Origin: Polaribacter reichenbachii
GTDB taxonomy: Bacteria; Bacteroidota; Bacteroidia; Flavobacteriales; Flavobacteriaceae
Assembly (NCBI RefSeq): GCF_001975665.1
Contig: NZ_CP019419.1
Span: forward strand, 2,277,501-2,341,500
Direction: 5' to 3'
DNA length: 64,000 bases
Shown here: positions 10,061 to 17,815 of the stretch, piece by piece
Position numbering within the stretch: position 1 is the stretch's first letter
Layout of the letters: each line of letters opens with the position of its first letter
Notes under the pieces: generated by a model
What the model was told of the DNA's origin: nothing
The model's input: only the letters and a program-made list of their open reading frames with translations
The model's database searches: none
Program-made: the position numbers and the translations under genes

Positions 10061-11056
10061 TTAGAAAGAATAGATCGCTGCAATTGTAAAGGCAGATAAG
10101 CTATTAGTAGCCATACCATCGTTGTCAAAATAAGGCTCATCATTATCCCATCCATCTAATCTAAATTCAGGCTTAATGATTAAGTTGTCTACAGTATAAC
10201 TTCCTGTTAAAGTTAAACCTAAAACACTCTCGTCATTATTTGCGTCACCATGTAAAGCGTAAATTTCACTTCTTAATCCTAAAGAAAAGCTTTCTGAAGT
10301 TGCTAATTGTGGGTATAAAGCTACACCATAGAATCCAGAACCGTCATTGTCATTATATGCAGCGTTTATTCCTAAGAAAAAGCTATCAGAAACATCAAAT
10401 CCACCTGTATAATCAATTTCGAAACCTAAACCACCATTGTTTCCACTATCATAGTATAAGTTAAGAAACTGTCCTTTATATCCTAATTGAGTACCAAAAG
10501 CATATTCTCCTGTCATAGAAGTATCGTTAGTATCCCAAGGGTTTGTAATTGCTAACATTAAGCTAAAGTCTTCAGATAAAGTAAAATCAGCTTTTAAACC
10601 CATATGAGAAAATGGTCCGCTAGAAAATAAGTAAGATGTACTATAGTTAAAGTTTGCTGCAGGAGCAATAACTTCATAACCTAAAAAAGTATTCCATCTA
10701 CCAAAAGTTAACGTAGTGTTTTCAGATACATTCCAGTAAACATAAGCTTGGTTTACAATACCATCAACAATATCTGAGTTAAAAGTAGCTCCAGCACCTT
10801 TAGGTCCAGTAACTAAATCCAAAACAGCTCCAGCGTTTGCTCCTTCGTAACTAGCAATAACATTTGCCATACCTAAAGCAAATCCAGATTTACCAGCAAA
10901 TGCAGTTCCAAAAGAAGGCGCTGAATTATCAGGTGAACTTAAATACGTTTGATAGTACGCATCAACAGAACCGCTAATAGTTAATTTTTTTTCTTCATCT
11001 TGTGCATTTACTAACAAGCTGCTTGCTAATAATAAAGTAAAAATAATTTTTTTCAT
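10061..11056 (-). CDS. Outer-membrane beta-barrel porin (BBP2-like)
   Basis: 331 residues with a clear signal peptide (MKKIIFTLLLASSLLVNAQ, cleavage after NA) and alternating amphipathic strands ending in aromatic AAIYSF, the C-terminal phenylalanine typical of outer-membrane barrels. Segments such as LTFGRWNTFLGYEVI and NFNYSTSYLFSSGPFSHMG match the putative beta-barrel porin-2 / OmpL-like family as I recall it. The gene precedes an ammonium transporter in one operon, so a role in letting small nitrogen compounds cross the outer membrane is likely, though substrate is inferred only from context. Confidence 0.85.
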   Translation of the reverse strand: MKKIIFTLLLASSLLVNAQDEEKKLTISGSVDAYYQTYLSSPDNSAPSFGTAFAGKSGFALGMANVIASYEGANAGAVLDLVTGPKGAGATFNSDIVDGIVNQAYVYWNVSENTTLTFGRWNTFLGYEVIAPAANFNYSTSYLFSSGPFSHMGLKADFTLSEDFSLMLAITNPWDTNDTSMTGEYAFGTQLGYKGQFLNLYYDSGNNGGLGFEIDYTGGFDVSDSFFLGINAAYNDNDGSGFYGVALYPQLATSESFSLGLRSEIYALHGDANNDESVLGLTLTGSYTVDNLIIKPEFRLDGWDNDEPYFDNDGMATNSLSAFTIAAIYSF

Positions 11057-11103
11057 AATGATGTTCGTTTTAGTTTTTATTGATTTTTATTATTTGAACA
11101 CTC

Positions 11104-11133
11104 CAAATGTAAATATTTAATTTAATCTAGCAA
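11104..11133 (-). promoter_or_regulatory. Core promoter of the porin-amt operon
   Basis: Read on the minus strand: TTG (11133-11131), 19-base spacer, TACATTTG (11111-11104). This is a full match to the Bacteroidota consensus TTG-N19-21-TAnnTTTG, 48 bases upstream of the porin start codon. Confidence 0.75.
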
Positions 11134-11195
11134 GGGGGTAGAATTTTAAAAATAGGATTTTTGAAGGGTTACCCCTTAAAAAAATGGGGGTTAAT
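11131..11195. promoter_or_regulatory. G-run repeats and near-palindrome upstream of the porin promoter
   Basis: Three G/C runs stand out in otherwise very AT-rich DNA: CAAGGGGGTAGAATTTT (11131-11147, overlapping the -33 box), the near-palindrome AAGGGTTACCCCTT (11164-11177) and ATGGGGGTTAATTTG (11184-11198). Spacing of 25-32 bases suggests binding sites for a dimeric regulator on one helix face. No known flavobacterial nitrogen operator is claimed. Confidence 0.35.
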
Positions 11196-11289
11196 TTGAG
11201 ATAACTTTATTTTAACGTTTATTTAAGGTAGAAAATGTTAGGTTCGTAAAAAAGTAAGCTATAATTTTGAGATATTCATAAAAATGCAC

Positions 11290-11324
11290 TTTTTGTAAAA
11301 AAAAATGCAATTATTGTACATTTG
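11290..11324 (+). promoter_or_regulatory. Core promoter of truA-like gene, likely leaderless
   Basis: TTTTTG (11290-11295), 21-base spacer, TACATTTG (11317-11324): consensus Bacteroidota promoter. The -7 box ends only 5 bases before the ATG at 11330, so transcription should begin at or within a base or two of the start codon. Confidence 0.75.
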
Positions 11325-11329
11325 CGCTT

Positions 11330-12112
11330 ATGAAATATTCAGTTTCTTACTTGATTTGCTTACAATTCCTTGGTTTCCGTTTTTCTGGGTGGCAAAAACA
11401 GAATAATGCAAAAACTTTGCATGAAATGGTAGATAAAACTTTGTCTTTTACGGTTTTAAAACAAGATTTTAAAACGATAGGTGTAGGTAGAACAGATGCA
11501 AAGGTGTCTGCGAATTGTTACTATTTTCAGTTGTTTACCCATTTAATTTTAGATGAAAATGTGTTTCTAGAATCGTTAAATTCTAATTTCCCAGCTGATT
11601 TTAGAGCTATTTCAATGCAAAAAATTGATACAAGCTTTAATATTATTGGTGCTGAAAAGGTAAAAGAATATCATTATTATTTTTCTTTTGGTACTAAGAA
11701 TAACCCTTATGCAGCTCCTTTTATAGTGAATGTTAATGATGATTTACATATAGAATTAATGCAAAAAGCGGCTCAATTATTTTCTGGAGAACATTACTTT
11801 CATAAATATTGTACTAAACCTTCTGAAAATACAATTTTTAAGAGAACTGTAGATTCTTGCGAAATTGTAGTGAATGATATTTTAGTTGCTAACTTTTTTC
11901 CAGAAAAGTCTTACATATTAAAAGTAAAAGGGAAAGGTTTTTTAAGGTATCAAATAAGATTGATGATGGCAACTCTTTTTGAGGTTGGTAAAGGGAATTT
12001 AGATTTACAATTTATTGAATCTTCTTTAAAAGAGGATAATGATAGAAAATCTTTAAGAAATATAGCACCTTCATCTGGTTTGCAATTGTATGATGTGGAT
12101 TTACAGTTGTGA
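11330..12112 (+). CDS. truA: TruA-family tRNA pseudouridine synthase (divergent paralogue)
   Basis: 260 residues. TruA converts uridines 38-40 of the tRNA anticodon arm to pseudouridine. The catalytic aspartate is Asp56 in GRTDAKVSA, and the upstream FSGWQKQNNAKTLHE corresponds to the family's GWQRQ segment. The C-terminal KGKGFLRYQIRLMMATLFEVGKG matches the KG.GFL.HQVR region. Two residues around the active site differ from the usual GRTDAGVHA (Lys58 for Gly, Ser60 for His), so this may be a second paralogue with altered specificity rather than the main TruA. The start is fixed by homology to the first residues and sits immediately after the promoter. Confidence 0.85.
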   Translation: MKYSVSYLICLQFLGFRFSGWQKQNNAKTLHEMVDKTLSFTVLKQDFKTIGVGRTDAKVSANCYYFQLFTHLILDENVFLESLNSNFPADFRAISMQKIDTSFNIIGAEKVKEYHYYFSFGTKNNPYAAPFIVNVNDDLHIELMQKAAQLFSGEHYFHKYCTKPSENTIFKRTVDSCEIVVNDILVANFFPEKSYILKVKGKGFLRYQIRLMMATLFEVGKGNLDLQFIESSLKEDNDRKSLRNIAPSSGLQLYDVDLQL

Positions 12113-12296
12113 AAATAGATTGCTCATTTATATGGATTTAATTCTTTTGAGTTTTTAAAGAATATGTTGATTTTCGGATTTTTGATTTTGTTGGCAAGTA
12201 TTTGCGTGAGCGATAGAAATGGCATCCTTTTTTGAAGAATGAAAAAAAGATATAATGCATAGCGCGATTTTTGTTTTTCACAAAAACACGCCAAAA

Positions 12297-12325
12297 AAAA
12301 ATCCACCTTTACAAAGATGGATTTT
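12297..12325 (-). terminator. Intrinsic terminator (bidirectional) between convergent genes
   Basis: AATCCACCTT and AAGATGGATT pair with one mismatch on plus, which becomes a G-U pair on the minus strand. Minus-strand reading is followed by nine T (12300-12292 on plus are A); plus-strand reading by five T. It lies between truA (plus) and the acyl-CoA dehydrogenase gene (minus) and can end both transcripts. The 60-codon minus frame over 12124-12306 is not supported as a gene. Confidence 0.65.
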
Positions 12326-12361
12326 TATATATTATAATTGTTGTGCATTTTGATAAAATTC

Positions 12362-12481
12362 TGTCAATTCGAGTAAATTTGACGATTGAAATGAGATAAA
12401 TTTGTATCGAGAATAAGAACTTTAGCTTCTAAATTAGTTCTCGATACAATTTTTCGTTCCTCAAAATCACTCGAACTGACA
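12362..12481. repeat. REPIN-like inverted pair of a dispersed repeat
   Basis: Left arm TGTCAATTCGAGTAAATTT ... TTTGTATCGAGAA (12362-12413) and right arm (12436-12481), whose reverse complement reads TGTCAGTTCGAGTGATTTTG ... ATTGTATCGAGAACT. The two are imperfect inverted copies separated by about 22 bases and could fold into one long hairpin. Single copies of the same unit occur at 18954-19005 and 24593-24640. Confidence 0.75.
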
Positions 12482-12537
12482 TTTTCTTGTATTCAACTTT
12501 AAAATGCACAAGATGTACATTATATATAAAGATTAAA

Positions 12538-13680
12538 TTACCCTTTTATAACCCCTCTAGAAATCACTATTTTCTGAATTTCTGAAGTACCTTCGTAAAT
12601 CTGAGTAATTTTTGCGTCTCTCATTAAGCGTTCTACGTGGTATTCTTTAACAAAACCATTTCCTCCGTGAATTTGAACAGCTTCTACAGTTTGTTCCATA
12701 GCAACTTTACTGGCATATAATTTAGCCATTGCAGATTCCATTTCGTAGTTTTGGCCTTGGTCTTTAACCCAAGCAGCTTTCATAACCAACATTCTTGCGG
12801 CTTCAATTTCGGTATACATATCTGCTAATTTAAAAGCGATGGCTTGATGATTGCAAATTTCTGTTCCGAAAGCTTTACGTTCTTTAGAATATTTTAAAGC
12901 CAATTCATAAGCGCCAGAAGCAATACCTAAAGCTTGTGCAGCGATACCAATTCTACCACCAGAAAGTGTTTTCATTGCGAATTTAAAGCCAAAACCATCG
13001 TCGCCAATTCTGTTTTCTTTGGGAACTTTAACATCGTTAAATTGTAAGGTGTGTGTGTCTGAACCACGAATACCTAATTTATCTTCTTTTGGTCCAATAT
13101 GGAAACCTTCTGTGTCTTTTTCAACAATAAAAGCATTGATTCCTCTATGGCCTTTTTTTCTATCAGTTTGTGCAATTACTAGGTAAACATCAGAACGCCC
13201 TCCATTTGTAATCCAGTTTTTTGTTCCGTTTATTAAATAATGATCTCCTTTATCTATTGCAGTTGTAGCTTGAGATGTTGCGTCTGAACCTGCTTCTGGT
13301 TCTGATAAACAAAAAGCGCCAATTTGCTCTCCAGAGGCTAATTTTGTTAAATATTTTTGTTTTTGAACTTCGGTTCCGAAAGCTTCTAATCCGTAACAAA
13401 CTAAAGAGTTGTTTACAGAAACCATTACAGAGGCAGAGGCATCTATTTTAGATAATTCTTCCATAATTAATACGTAAGAAATAGCATCCATTCCACTTCC
13501 TCCATATTTAGGATCAACCATAATACCCATAAAACCAAGTGCTCCCATTTTTTTTACCAATTCGTCTGGGAATTCTTGTTTGTTATCTCTTTCAATAACA
13601 CCAGGTAATAATTCGGTTTTAGCAAAGTCTCTTGCTGCATCACGTATCATTATGTGTTCTTCTGTTAAGCTAAAATCCAT
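12538..13680 (-). CDS. Acyl-CoA dehydrogenase (short/medium-chain type)
   Basis: 380 residues, standard length for cytosolic FAD-dependent acyl-CoA dehydrogenases of the butyryl-CoA type, which introduce the alpha-beta double bond and pass electrons to ETF. Signatures: GAFCLSEPEAGSDA (flavin contact), ITNGGRSDVYLV, GIRGSDTHTLQFNDVKVP, QIHGGNGFVKEY and the C-terminal IYEGTSEIQ, whose glutamate near residue 363 is the expected catalytic base. Monocistronic and divergent from anmK. A -7 box is visible at 13715-13722. Chain-length and branched-chain preference cannot be read from sequence. Confidence 0.93.
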   Translation of the reverse strand: MDFSLTEEHIMIRDAARDFAKTELLPGVIERDNKQEFPDELVKKMGALGFMGIMVDPKYGGSGMDAISYVLIMEELSKIDASASVMVSVNNSLVCYGLEAFGTEVQKQKYLTKLASGEQIGAFCLSEPEAGSDATSQATTAIDKGDHYLINGTKNWITNGGRSDVYLVIAQTDRKKGHRGINAFIVEKDTEGFHIGPKEDKLGIRGSDTHTLQFNDVKVPKENRIGDDGFGFKFAMKTLSGGRIGIAAQALGIASGAYELALKYSKERKAFGTEICNHQAIAFKLADMYTEIEAARMLVMKAAWVKDQGQNYEMESAMAKLYASKVAMEQTVEAVQIHGGNGFVKEYHVERLMRDAKITQIYEGTSEIQKIVISRGVIKG

Positions 13681-13714
13681 ATCGTATTTTTATTATATCC
13701 GTAATTAATGTCTG

Positions 13715-13722
13715 CAAATATA
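13715..13722 (-). promoter_or_regulatory. -7 box of acyl-CoA dehydrogenase promoter
   Basis: Minus strand reads TATATTTG, a full TAnnTTTG match 35 bases before the start codon. The expected upstream element is weak (TTTTC about 19-20 bases further). Confidence 0.5.
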
Positions 13723-13769
13723 TCGATTTCGTAATATATTTTGAAAATACTTTTATTATTTTTACAAAT

Positions 13770-14828
13770 ATGATGATAAACGAAATTTTTGCTATTGGTG
13801 TAATGTCTGGAACATCTTTAGATGGAGTAGATTTAGTTTATGTAAAGTTTGATAAAAATGATTACAGAAATTTTGAGATTTTAAATTCTGAAACTGTAAG
13901 TTATTCTAAAAATTGGAAACAGGTTTTACAAAATGCAATTCATAGTTCTGAAAAAGAACTGAATGAATTGGATTTGAATTATGGACGACTCTTGGGTGAT
14001 ATTATAAATGATTTTATAAACAATAATGCAATTGTAAATATTGATTTTATAGCTTCTCATGGACATACAATTTTACATCAACCAGAAAAGGGAATTACAC
14101 TACAGATTGGTAATGGAAATGAAATTGCAAAAATTACAAAACAGAAAGTGGTTTGCGATTTTAGAACCCAAGATGTAAAATTGGGTGGGCAAGGAGCTCC
14201 TTTGGTTCCTATTGGAGATGAAATAATGTTTTCTAACTATGATTTTTGTTTAAATCTAGGTGGCTTTTCAAATATTTCTTTTAAAAAGGATGATAAAAGA
14301 ATTGCTTTTGATATTTGTCCTGTAAATATTGTTTTAAATTTTTATGCCAATAAATTGGGATTTGAGTTTGATAAATCTGGAGAAATAGCAAAATCAGGAA
14401 CCATAAACCATCAGCTTTTAGCTGAATTAAACGCGCTAGAATTTTATCAAAAAATACCACCAAAATCCTTAGGGTTAGAGTGGGTGCAACAAAATATTTT
14501 TCCGTTAATTGATCAATTAGAACAAGATGTGCCTTCTGTTTTAGGGACCTTTACAGCTCACATTGCTACGCAAATTAGTTCAATTGTTAAAGGTAGTGCT
14601 TCAGTTTTGTATACAGGAGGTGGTGTTTTTAATACTTTTTTAATGCAAGAGATTGCGTGTTATACAAATGTTAAAATTGGTTTGCCAGATAACAAATTAA
14701 TTCACTTTAAAGAAGCTTTAATTTTTGCGTTTTTAGGTTTGTTAAAGATTGATAATCAGGTAAATTGCTTGGCGAGTGTTACGGGGGCAAAAAAAGACCA
14801 CTCCTCTGGGGTTATTTTTAACGCTTAG
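13770..14828 (+). CDS. anmK: Anhydro-N-acetylmuramic acid kinase
   Basis: 352 residues. AnmK phosphorylates 1,6-anhydro-MurNAc with hydrolytic ring opening to MurNAc-6-P in peptidoglycan recycling; cytoplasmic, hexokinase-like fold. The family hallmark MSGTSLDGVD is at residues 12-21; ASHGHTILHQP, CDFRTQDVKLGGQGAPLVP, NLGGFSNIS and the C-terminal YTGGGVFNTFLM phosphate-2 type loop are all present. Monocistronic, divergent from the acyl-CoA dehydrogenase gene. The start could be ATG 13770 or the next ATG 3 bases later; MINEIFAIGVMSGTSLD fits either. Confidence 0.96.
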   Translation: MMINEIFAIGVMSGTSLDGVDLVYVKFDKNDYRNFEILNSETVSYSKNWKQVLQNAIHSSEKELNELDLNYGRLLGDIINDFINNNAIVNIDFIASHGHTILHQPEKGITLQIGNGNEIAKITKQKVVCDFRTQDVKLGGQGAPLVPIGDEIMFSNYDFCLNLGGFSNISFKKDDKRIAFDICPVNIVLNFYANKLGFEFDKSGEIAKSGTINHQLLAELNALEFYQKIPPKSLGLEWVQQNIFPLIDQLEQDVPSVLGTFTAHIATQISSIVKGSASVLYTGGGVFNTFLMQEIACYTNVKIGLPDNKLIHFKEALIFAFLGLLKIDNQVNCLASVTGAKKDHSSGVIFNA

Positions 14829-14844
14829 TTACATAAAAAATTAA

Positions 14845-14875
14845 TTTGAACAATCATTTTTTTACTGTAAGTTTG
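14845..14875 (+). promoter_or_regulatory. Core promoter of the dehydrogenase-nhaD operon
   Basis: TTTG (14845-14848), 19-base spacer, TAAGTTTG (14868-14875): consensus Bacteroidota promoter about 140 bases upstream of the likely start, leaving a sizeable 5' leader in which no clear structure is seen. Confidence 0.7.
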
Positions 14876-15016
14876 TAGGGATATCGCAATATTTTATAAT
14901 AATTTAAAATCACTTTTAAAAATGAATCAACTTTAACTTTTTCCATTCAATTTTTATCAAAAAAAAATGGAAAAGGAAATGAATATTATAAGTTGAAAAA
15001 TCATCAAATTTTAAAA

Positions 15017-16249
15017 ATGAAAGAATTATTAAAAATATACGAAAATAAACAACCTGAAATCGTTTTTCATTGGAAAGACCAAGAAAGTGAAGCAGAAGGC
15101 TGGACAGTAATCAACTCGTTAAGAGGAGGAGCTGCAGGAGGTGGAACTAGAATGAGAAAAGGGTTGAATATGAATGAGGTTTTGTCTTTAGCAAAGACAA
15201 TGGAGGTAAAGTTCACAGTCTCTGGGCCAGCAATTGGTGGAGCAAAATCGGGTATTAATTTCGATCCTAACGATCCTAGAAAAAGAGGAGTTTTAGAGCG
15301 TTGGTATAAGGCAGTTACTCCGCTTTTAAAACATTATTATGGTACTGGAGGTGATTTAAATGTAGATGCAGATAAAGATGTAATTCCGATTACAGAAAGT
15401 TGTGGCGTTTGGCATCCGCAAGAAGGTATTTTTAATGGGCACTTTAAACCTTCTGAGGCTGATAAGATAAATAGAATTGGTCAATTACGTATGGGCGTAA
15501 TTAAAGTGATAGAAGATGAAGCGTTTTCGCCAGATTTATCAAGAAAATATACTGTAGCAGATATGTTAACTGGTTATGGTGTGGCAGAAGCTGTAAAACA
15601 TTATTACAATATTTACGGAGGCGAAATTAAAGACAAAAGAGCCATTGTACAGGGATTTGGAAATGTAGGTGCAGCAGCAGCTTATTACTTAACAAAATTA
15701 GGTGCAAAGGTTGTTGGAATTATTGATAAAGATGGAGGTTTAATAAACGAAGAAGGTTTTACAAAACAAGAAATGACTAATTTATTTTTATCAAAAGATG
15801 GAAATAAATTATCAGCAAAAAATATGATTTCTTTTGATGAAATTAACGAGAAAATATGGGGGTTATCAGCAGAAATATTTGTTCCTGCTGCAGCATCTCG
15901 ATTGGTTTCTCAAGATCAAGTGCAACAAATGATAGATGCTGGTTTAGAAGTAATATCGCCAGGAGCTAATGTTCCTTTTGCGGATAAAGAAATTTTCTTT
16001 GGTCCAATTATGGAGTATACAGACAATCATTTAAGCTTGTTGCCAGATTTTATTTCTAATTGCGGTATTGCTAGAGTTTTTGCTTATTTAATGGAAGCAA
16101 AAATAGAATTGCCAATGCAAGATAAAGCCATATTTAACGATACATCAAACATTATTAAAAAAGCCCTTCAAAAAACATTTAAAAAGAGTGCCGCGAAAAC
16201 AAAAATTTGTTCTACAGCATTCGAAATAGCATTGAAACAATTAATCTAA
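15017..16249 (+). CDS. Glu/Leu/Phe/Val dehydrogenase family protein
   Basis: The frame is open from a TTG at 14993, but ATG 15017 (MKELLKIYENKQPEI) is the more natural start, giving 410 residues. These enzymes catalyse NAD(P)-linked oxidative deamination of amino acids. The N-terminal catalytic domain has GPAIGGAKSGINFDP with the catalytic lysine and GTGGDLNVD; the NAD domain has IVQGFGNVGAAAAYYL. The C-terminal half has VPAAASRLV and ISPGANVPF instead of the stricter glutamate dehydrogenase pattern, so substrate choice is uncertain. It is followed after 16 bases by nhaD in one operon, an arrangement whose logic is not evident. Confidence 0.85.
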   Translation: MKELLKIYENKQPEIVFHWKDQESEAEGWTVINSLRGGAAGGGTRMRKGLNMNEVLSLAKTMEVKFTVSGPAIGGAKSGINFDPNDPRKRGVLERWYKAVTPLLKHYYGTGGDLNVDADKDVIPITESCGVWHPQEGIFNGHFKPSEADKINRIGQLRMGVIKVIEDEAFSPDLSRKYTVADMLTGYGVAEAVKHYYNIYGGEIKDKRAIVQGFGNVGAAAAYYLTKLGAKVVGIIDKDGGLINEEGFTKQEMTNLFLSKDGNKLSAKNMISFDEINEKIWGLSAEIFVPAAASRLVSQDQVQQMIDAGLEVISPGANVPFADKEIFFGPIMEYTDNHLSLLPDFISNCGIARVFAYLMEAKIELPMQDKAIFNDTSNIIKKALQKTFKKSAAKTKICSTAFEIALKQLI

Positions 16250-16265
16250 ATAATAAATTTAAAAA

Positions 16266-17669
16266 ATGGAATCAGTAATAATTATTGTATTTGTAATGGG
16301 ATATTTGGCCATTACGTTAGAGCACAATTTAAAATTAGACAAGTTAATTCCTGCCCTGGTCATGATGGCAGTTTGTTGGGCTCTGGTGGCACTTGGCGTA
16401 GATAATTTTACCAATTGGTTCGATTCTGCAAATCACGGTTTAGTAGATGGTTTTGCGTCTATGGGGCATGAAGATAAATTACATTTAGTTGAAGAAACTT
16501 TATTGCATCATTTAGGAAAAACAGCAGAAATTTTAGTTTTCCTATTAGGTGCAATGACTATTGTAGAAATTATCGATTATTTCGATGGTTTCTCTACAAT
16601 TAAAGGGTATGTAAACTTTAAAAGTAAAAAGAAACTTTTATGGATGTTTGCTATTCTTGCTTTTGTTTTATCAGCAATTATCGATAATTTAACAGCAACA
16701 ATTGTATTGATTTCTATTTTACAGAAAATTGTTAAAACAAGAGATGATAGAATCTGGTTTGCAGGTTTAATTATTATTGCAGCCAATGCAGGTGGTGCTT
16801 TTTCACCAATTGGAGATGTTACAACAACAATGCTTTGGATTGGAGATAAAGTAAGTACAGGTATGTTATTTACCTATTTATTTTTACCATCATTATTATG
16901 TATGGTGGTTCCTACTTTTATTGCAACTTTTTTACCTGCATTTAAAGGAGAAATTGATTTTGATGAAAACGAAGTAGAAAAACCTAAAAGTCAGCATAGT
17001 GCAACGATGTTATATTTAGGATTAGGAGCTATTTTATTTGTACCAGTTTTTAAAACAGTTACGCATTTACCACCTTATGTTGGTATGATGTTATCTTTAG
17101 GTATTGTAGCAACGTTTGCAGAAATTTACAGTAATTCTAAATTTGCTTTATCAAAAGTAGAAGGTGAGCAAGCGCAAGAACACGAAGCAGAAGCACATCA
17201 TAGTCCTGTACACGCTTCTTTGTCTAAAATAGAAATGCCAAGTATCTTATTTTTCTTAGGAATTTTAATGGCAGTTGCAGCTTTAGAATCATTAGGAATT
17301 TTATTTAATTTTGCTGATAGTTTAAAACAAGGAATTCCTTTAATTGGTTCTGAGTTAGATGGTACAGTAGTTTCTGATTTAGTAGTTTTACTATTAGGTA
17401 TTGGTTCTGCAGTTATTGATAATGTACCATTGGTTGCAGCTAGTTTAGGAATGTTCTCAGAAGGTTTAGATAATCCTTTATGGCATTTTATCGCATTTTC
17501 TGCAGGTACTGGAGGTTCTATGTTAATTATTGGTTCTGCTGCTGGAGTTGTAGCAATGGGAATGGAAAAAATAGATTTCTTTTGGTATTTGAAAAAAATA
17601 TCTTGGTTAGCTTTAATAGGATTTTTAGTTGGATCTTTATCATTTGTTTTACTAAGAGCGTTTATTTAA
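16266..17669 (+). CDS. nhaD: Sodium:proton antiporter, NhaD family
   Basis: 467 residues, about twelve hydrophobic helices, inner membrane. NhaD exchanges cytoplasmic Na+/Li+ for protons, expected in a marine organism. Supporting segments: the N-terminal GYLAITLEHNLKLDKLIPAL, FLLGAMTIVEIIDYFDGF, SAIIDNLTATIVLI, ANAGGAFSPIGDVTTTMLW, and the C-terminal AVIDNVPLVAASLGMF plus GTGGSMLIIGSAAGVVAMG. A His/Glu-rich cytoplasmic loop (QAQEHEAEAHHSPVHA) lies near residues 300-315 and could be a pH or metal sensor, which is inference. Second gene of its operon; a good terminator follows. Confidence 0.95.
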   Translation: MESVIIIVFVMGYLAITLEHNLKLDKLIPALVMMAVCWALVALGVDNFTNWFDSANHGLVDGFASMGHEDKLHLVEETLLHHLGKTAEILVFLLGAMTIVEIIDYFDGFSTIKGYVNFKSKKKLLWMFAILAFVLSAIIDNLTATIVLISILQKIVKTRDDRIWFAGLIIIAANAGGAFSPIGDVTTTMLWIGDKVSTGMLFTYLFLPSLLCMVVPTFIATFLPAFKGEIDFDENEVEKPKSQHSATMLYLGLGAILFVPVFKTVTHLPPYVGMMLSLGIVATFAEIYSNSKFALSKVEGEQAQEHEAEAHHSPVHASLSKIEMPSILFFLGILMAVAALESLGILFNFADSLKQGIPLIGSELDGTVVSDLVVLLLGIGSAVIDNVPLVAASLGMFSEGLDNPLWHFIAFSAGTGGSMLIIGSAAGVVAMGMEKIDFFWYLKKISWLALIGFLVGSLSFVLLRAFI

Positions 17670-17688
17670 ACATATTTTAATAAAATTT

Positions 17689-17728
17689 AAAATGTCATTT
17701 TGTTAATTTACAAAATGGCATTTTTTTT
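17689..17728 (+). terminator. Intrinsic terminator after nhaD
   Basis: AAAATGTCATTTTGT and ACAAAATGGCATTTT form a 15-bp stem with one G-U pair, followed by a T-run (to 17728). Confidence 0.85.
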
Positions 17729-17815
17729 GCTATAATTGAAACCGAATTGTTACCTTGAAACAATTTTAAAAAAGAACGGTCGTTAATATATAAAACCAAA
17801 AAAAAACTTAGTTGA

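Noticed and set aside
12124..12306. 60-codon frame on the minus strand
   Set aside because: It overlaps the terminator hairpin, has no recognisable sequence, and lies in the convergent gap; no promoter or ribosome context supports it.
14968..14997. Short upstream frame before the Glu/Leu dehydrogenase
   Set aside because: Nine-codon frame ending in TGA just before the gene. It might be a leader peptide, but it is too short and featureless to support.
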